Below the pieces are notes generated by a model. That model was not told the DNA's origin. It saw only the letters and a program-made list of their open reading frames with translations, and did not search any database. From NCBI GenBank assembly GCA_015068335.1, contig SVKT01000003.1:1-30962 (forward strand): a stretch of DNA of 30,962 bases, written 5' to 3'. Source of the stretch: Oscillospiraceae bacterium. Its GTDB lineage: Bacteria; Bacillota; Clostridia; Oscillospirales; Oscillospiraceae. The translations under genes and the position numbers were made by a program. Positions 29,533 to 30,962 of this stretch are shown here, one piece after another; position 1 is the stretch's first letter, and each line of letters starts with the position of its first letter.

Positions 29533-30549
29533 TCAGGCAGCGGCTTCCGCTTCCCCGGCGGGGAGCAGCACCAGGGACAGTTCCGGAGCGGCAGACGCCA
29601 CCGCGGCGGCGATGGATTCTCTCTGCGCCTCCGGGGCGCGGGTATAGATGCCGTCCACCTGCGGCGCGATCTCCGACAGCACCAGCGCGGAAGCGGCATC
29701 GCTTCCCGACAGCAGCACGCTCTCCGGCAGTTCCACGCACAGGAGGATGTCATAGGGTTCCAGCGCCTGGCGCATCTCCTGCAAGAACGCTGCGATGTGC
29801 GCGGCGCGGTCGCCGGGGGCGTAGGCGATCTGCTCCAACTTGCCCAGTGTGGGGTAGCCGATGTCCGACAGCAGCACTTCGTCAAAGCCCAGCGCGGCGG
29901 CCTCCGCCGCCACGGCGCAAAGGTAACTGCGCGCCGCCGGCTTGCCGGGGTCCATCCACGGGCGGTTATTCCCGTCGTAGAACACATAGCCGTCGGTATC
30001 TTTCAGCGCGCGGTCGGCGCCGGCATATCCGGCCGCTTTGGGGTCGGAAAAGCAGGTGATGCGGGCTACCGTATGAAGTGCGCTTTCGGTGATCTCCGTC
30101 AGCGCGTCGCCGCCTTCCGGCAGCACGACGGCCTCCGGAAGGGCCGCGGCGCTTTCGAAATACACGGTTCCCGCCGCGTCTTTCAGCGTGACCACCACGG
30201 AATCCAGGCCTTCCTCCGCCTGCGCCTGACGCCAGACAGACCGCGTCAGCATCGCAGGGAGTTCCCGCACTGTCCAGTCCGCTTCGCCGGGCACCGCGTC
30301 TTCTTCCTCCGGCGTCTGGATCACCAGTTCAAAGTCTTCCAGCGGGGGAAGATCTTCCGGCTTCTCCTCCTGGGTCTGCTCCCAGGGCAGTTCCAGCGCG
30401 GGACGGCCGGCTTCATCGTAAACCACATACCGCTGCAACAGCAGAACAGAAAGCGCCGCCAGAATCACCAGAACCAGCAAAGCCGCAAGGAAACGGCTGC
30501 CCTTGGGACTGCGTCCGCGATAATTGCTGTATCCCCGAATGATCGACAC
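29533..30549 (-). CDS. Membrane-anchored glycoside-hydrolase-like protein (DUF4015-like)
   Basis: This 338-residue protein has a basic N-terminus, one membrane segment (about 20-40) and an acidic Pro/Glu-rich linker (about 50-90), then a TIM-barrel-like domain outside the membrane. The domain resembles putative glycoside hydrolases of the DUF4015 type: WMDPGKPAARSYLCAVAAEA, then ALGFDEVLLSDIGYP and PQVDGIYTRAP. Typical relatives have FD-IRFP in place of LSDIGYP and a DGI-PMxYP end, so the catalytic pattern here is altered and activity is uncertain. The start is GTG 30549, nine bases after AGGGAGG. It follows rpiB by 38 bases in the same operon. I am fairly sure of the fold class and unsure of function. 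Confidence 0.7.
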   Translation of the reverse strand: MSIIRGYSNYRGRSPKGSRFLAALLVLVILAALSVLLLQRYVVYDEAGRPALELPWEQTQEEKPEDLPPLEDFELVIQTPEEEDAVPGEADWTVRELPAMLTRSVWRQAQAEEGLDSVVVTLKDAAGTVYFESAAALPEAVVLPEGGDALTEITESALHTVARITCFSDPKAAGYAGADRALKDTDGYVFYDGNNRPWMDPGKPAARSYLCAVAAEAAALGFDEVLLSDIGYPTLGKLEQIAYAPGDRAAHIAAFLQEMRQALEPYDILLCVELPESVLLSGSDAASALVLSEIAPQVDGIYTRAPEAQRESIAAAVASAAPELSLVLLPAGEAEAAA

Positions 30550-30587
30550 GCGCCCTGTCCTCCCTTCTCGTTCTTTCGCTGGGGCGA

Positions 30588-30962
30588 TCAGCCTTCCAGC
30601 GCCATAATCTTGTCCACGCGGCGCTGATGGCGGCCGCCCTCGAACTCGGTGGTCAGGAACACTTCCACCATACGTTCGGCCATATTCTTACCGGTGAAGC
30701 CGGCGCCGATGGCCATAATGTTGGCGTCGTTATGGCGGCGGGTCATCTCCGCTTGCAGGCAGTCGGCGCAGTGGGCGCAGCGGATGCCCTTGATCTTGTT
30801 GGCGGCGATGGAAATGCCGATGCCGGTGGTGCACAGCACGATGCCCTTTTCGCACTTGCCCTCTGCCACAGCCCTGGCGGCGGCAGCGCCGAAGTCGGGA
30901 TAGTCGCAACTGTCCAGATTATAGCAGCCGAAGTCCTCATATTCGTGGCCCATCTTCTCGAT
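30588..30962 (-). CDS. rpiB: Ribose-5-phosphate isomerase B, N-terminus beyond the window
   Basis: This is the last 124 residues of RpiB (normally ~145-150), the enzyme that interconverts ribose-5-phosphate and ribulose-5-phosphate in the pentose phosphate pathway. Visible family parts are GHEYEDFG near the left end, the active-site loop LCTTGIGISIAANK with the catalytic-type Cys, CAHCADCLQAEMTRRHNDANIMAIGA and the C-terminal FEGGRHQRRVDKI. The frame is open to the last base (codons ATC GAG AAG precede the first Met), so about 20-25 residues and the start lie outside. The extra Cys residues in the ligand loop are noticeable. It is the first visible gene of the operon with the glycoside-hydrolase-like gene. 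Confidence 0.95.
   Translation of the reverse strand: MEKMGHEYEDFGCYNLDSCDYPDFGAAAARAVAEGKCEKGIVLCTTGIGISIAANKIKGIRCAHCADCLQAEMTRRHNDANIMAIGAGFTGKNMAERMVEVFLTTEFEGGRHQRRVDKIMALEG

Noticed and set aside
1..30962. CRISPR arrays, insertion sequences, prophage genes, tRNA or rRNA.
   Set aside because: No regularly spaced repeats, transposase or integrase motifs, cloverleaf-like sequences or rRNA signatures were recognised on reading both strands.

Overview
The window is a dense, high-GC stretch of bacterial chromosome from what looks like an anaerobic Firmicute of the class Clostridia, probably an Oscillospiraceae-type gut organism (Oscillibacter/Flavonifractor/Lawsonibacter relatives). This is inferred from strong AGGAGG ribosome sites with many GTG and TTG starts, near-consensus sigma-A promoters, a ferredoxin-type 2-oxoacid oxidoreductase, a split ThrE exporter, a DegV protein and a CBS-DRTGG type II pyrophosphatase. 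I saw no rRNA, tRNA, CRISPR array, phage gene or insertion sequence.

Layout. (1) 1-4524, plus strand: the end of a shikimate/phenylalanine operon with overlapping genes: aroA C-terminal half, aroC, pheA (chorismate mutase-prephenate dehydratase), an aroE-aroK fusion and aroQ. The first ~115 bases do not belong to aroA; they encode a piece of a GH38 alpha-mannosidase joined in frame. (2) 4587-7010, minus: cstA behind a small unknown gene, with a clear promoter. (3) 7168-12746: a FadR-type GntR regulator diverges from an operon of a MinD-like ATPase and a four-subunit VOR-type 2-oxoacid:ferredoxin oxidoreductase. ilvE follows with its own promoter and a terminator-containing leader. Together these genes could convert branched-chain amino acids to 2-oxoacids and then to acyl-CoA, or run the reverse. 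(4) 12747-14481, minus: a zinc-ribbon membrane protein and the two halves of a ThrE-like Thr/Ser exporter. (5) 14534-16522, plus: htpG. (6) 16528-20764, minus: a four-gene operon of an LRR protein, a VWA/DUF2201-like protein, a MoxR-like AAA ATPase and a NifU-domain protein. I consider this the best candidate for an undescribed system here. (7) 20795-25763: type II pyrophosphatase, M24 aminopeptidase, FAH-family hydrolase and DegV, with a structured non-coding element after the pyrophosphatase gene. (8) 25796-29517, minus: a TIM-barrel isomerase and a polar amino-acid ABC transporter whose promoter region carries ARG-box-like repeats. (9) 29533-30962, minus: a membrane-anchored glycoside-hydrolase-like protein and rpiB, cut by the window end.

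Most operons are bounded by recognisable intrinsic terminators. All functions are read from sequence motifs and family knowledge; no database search was possible.
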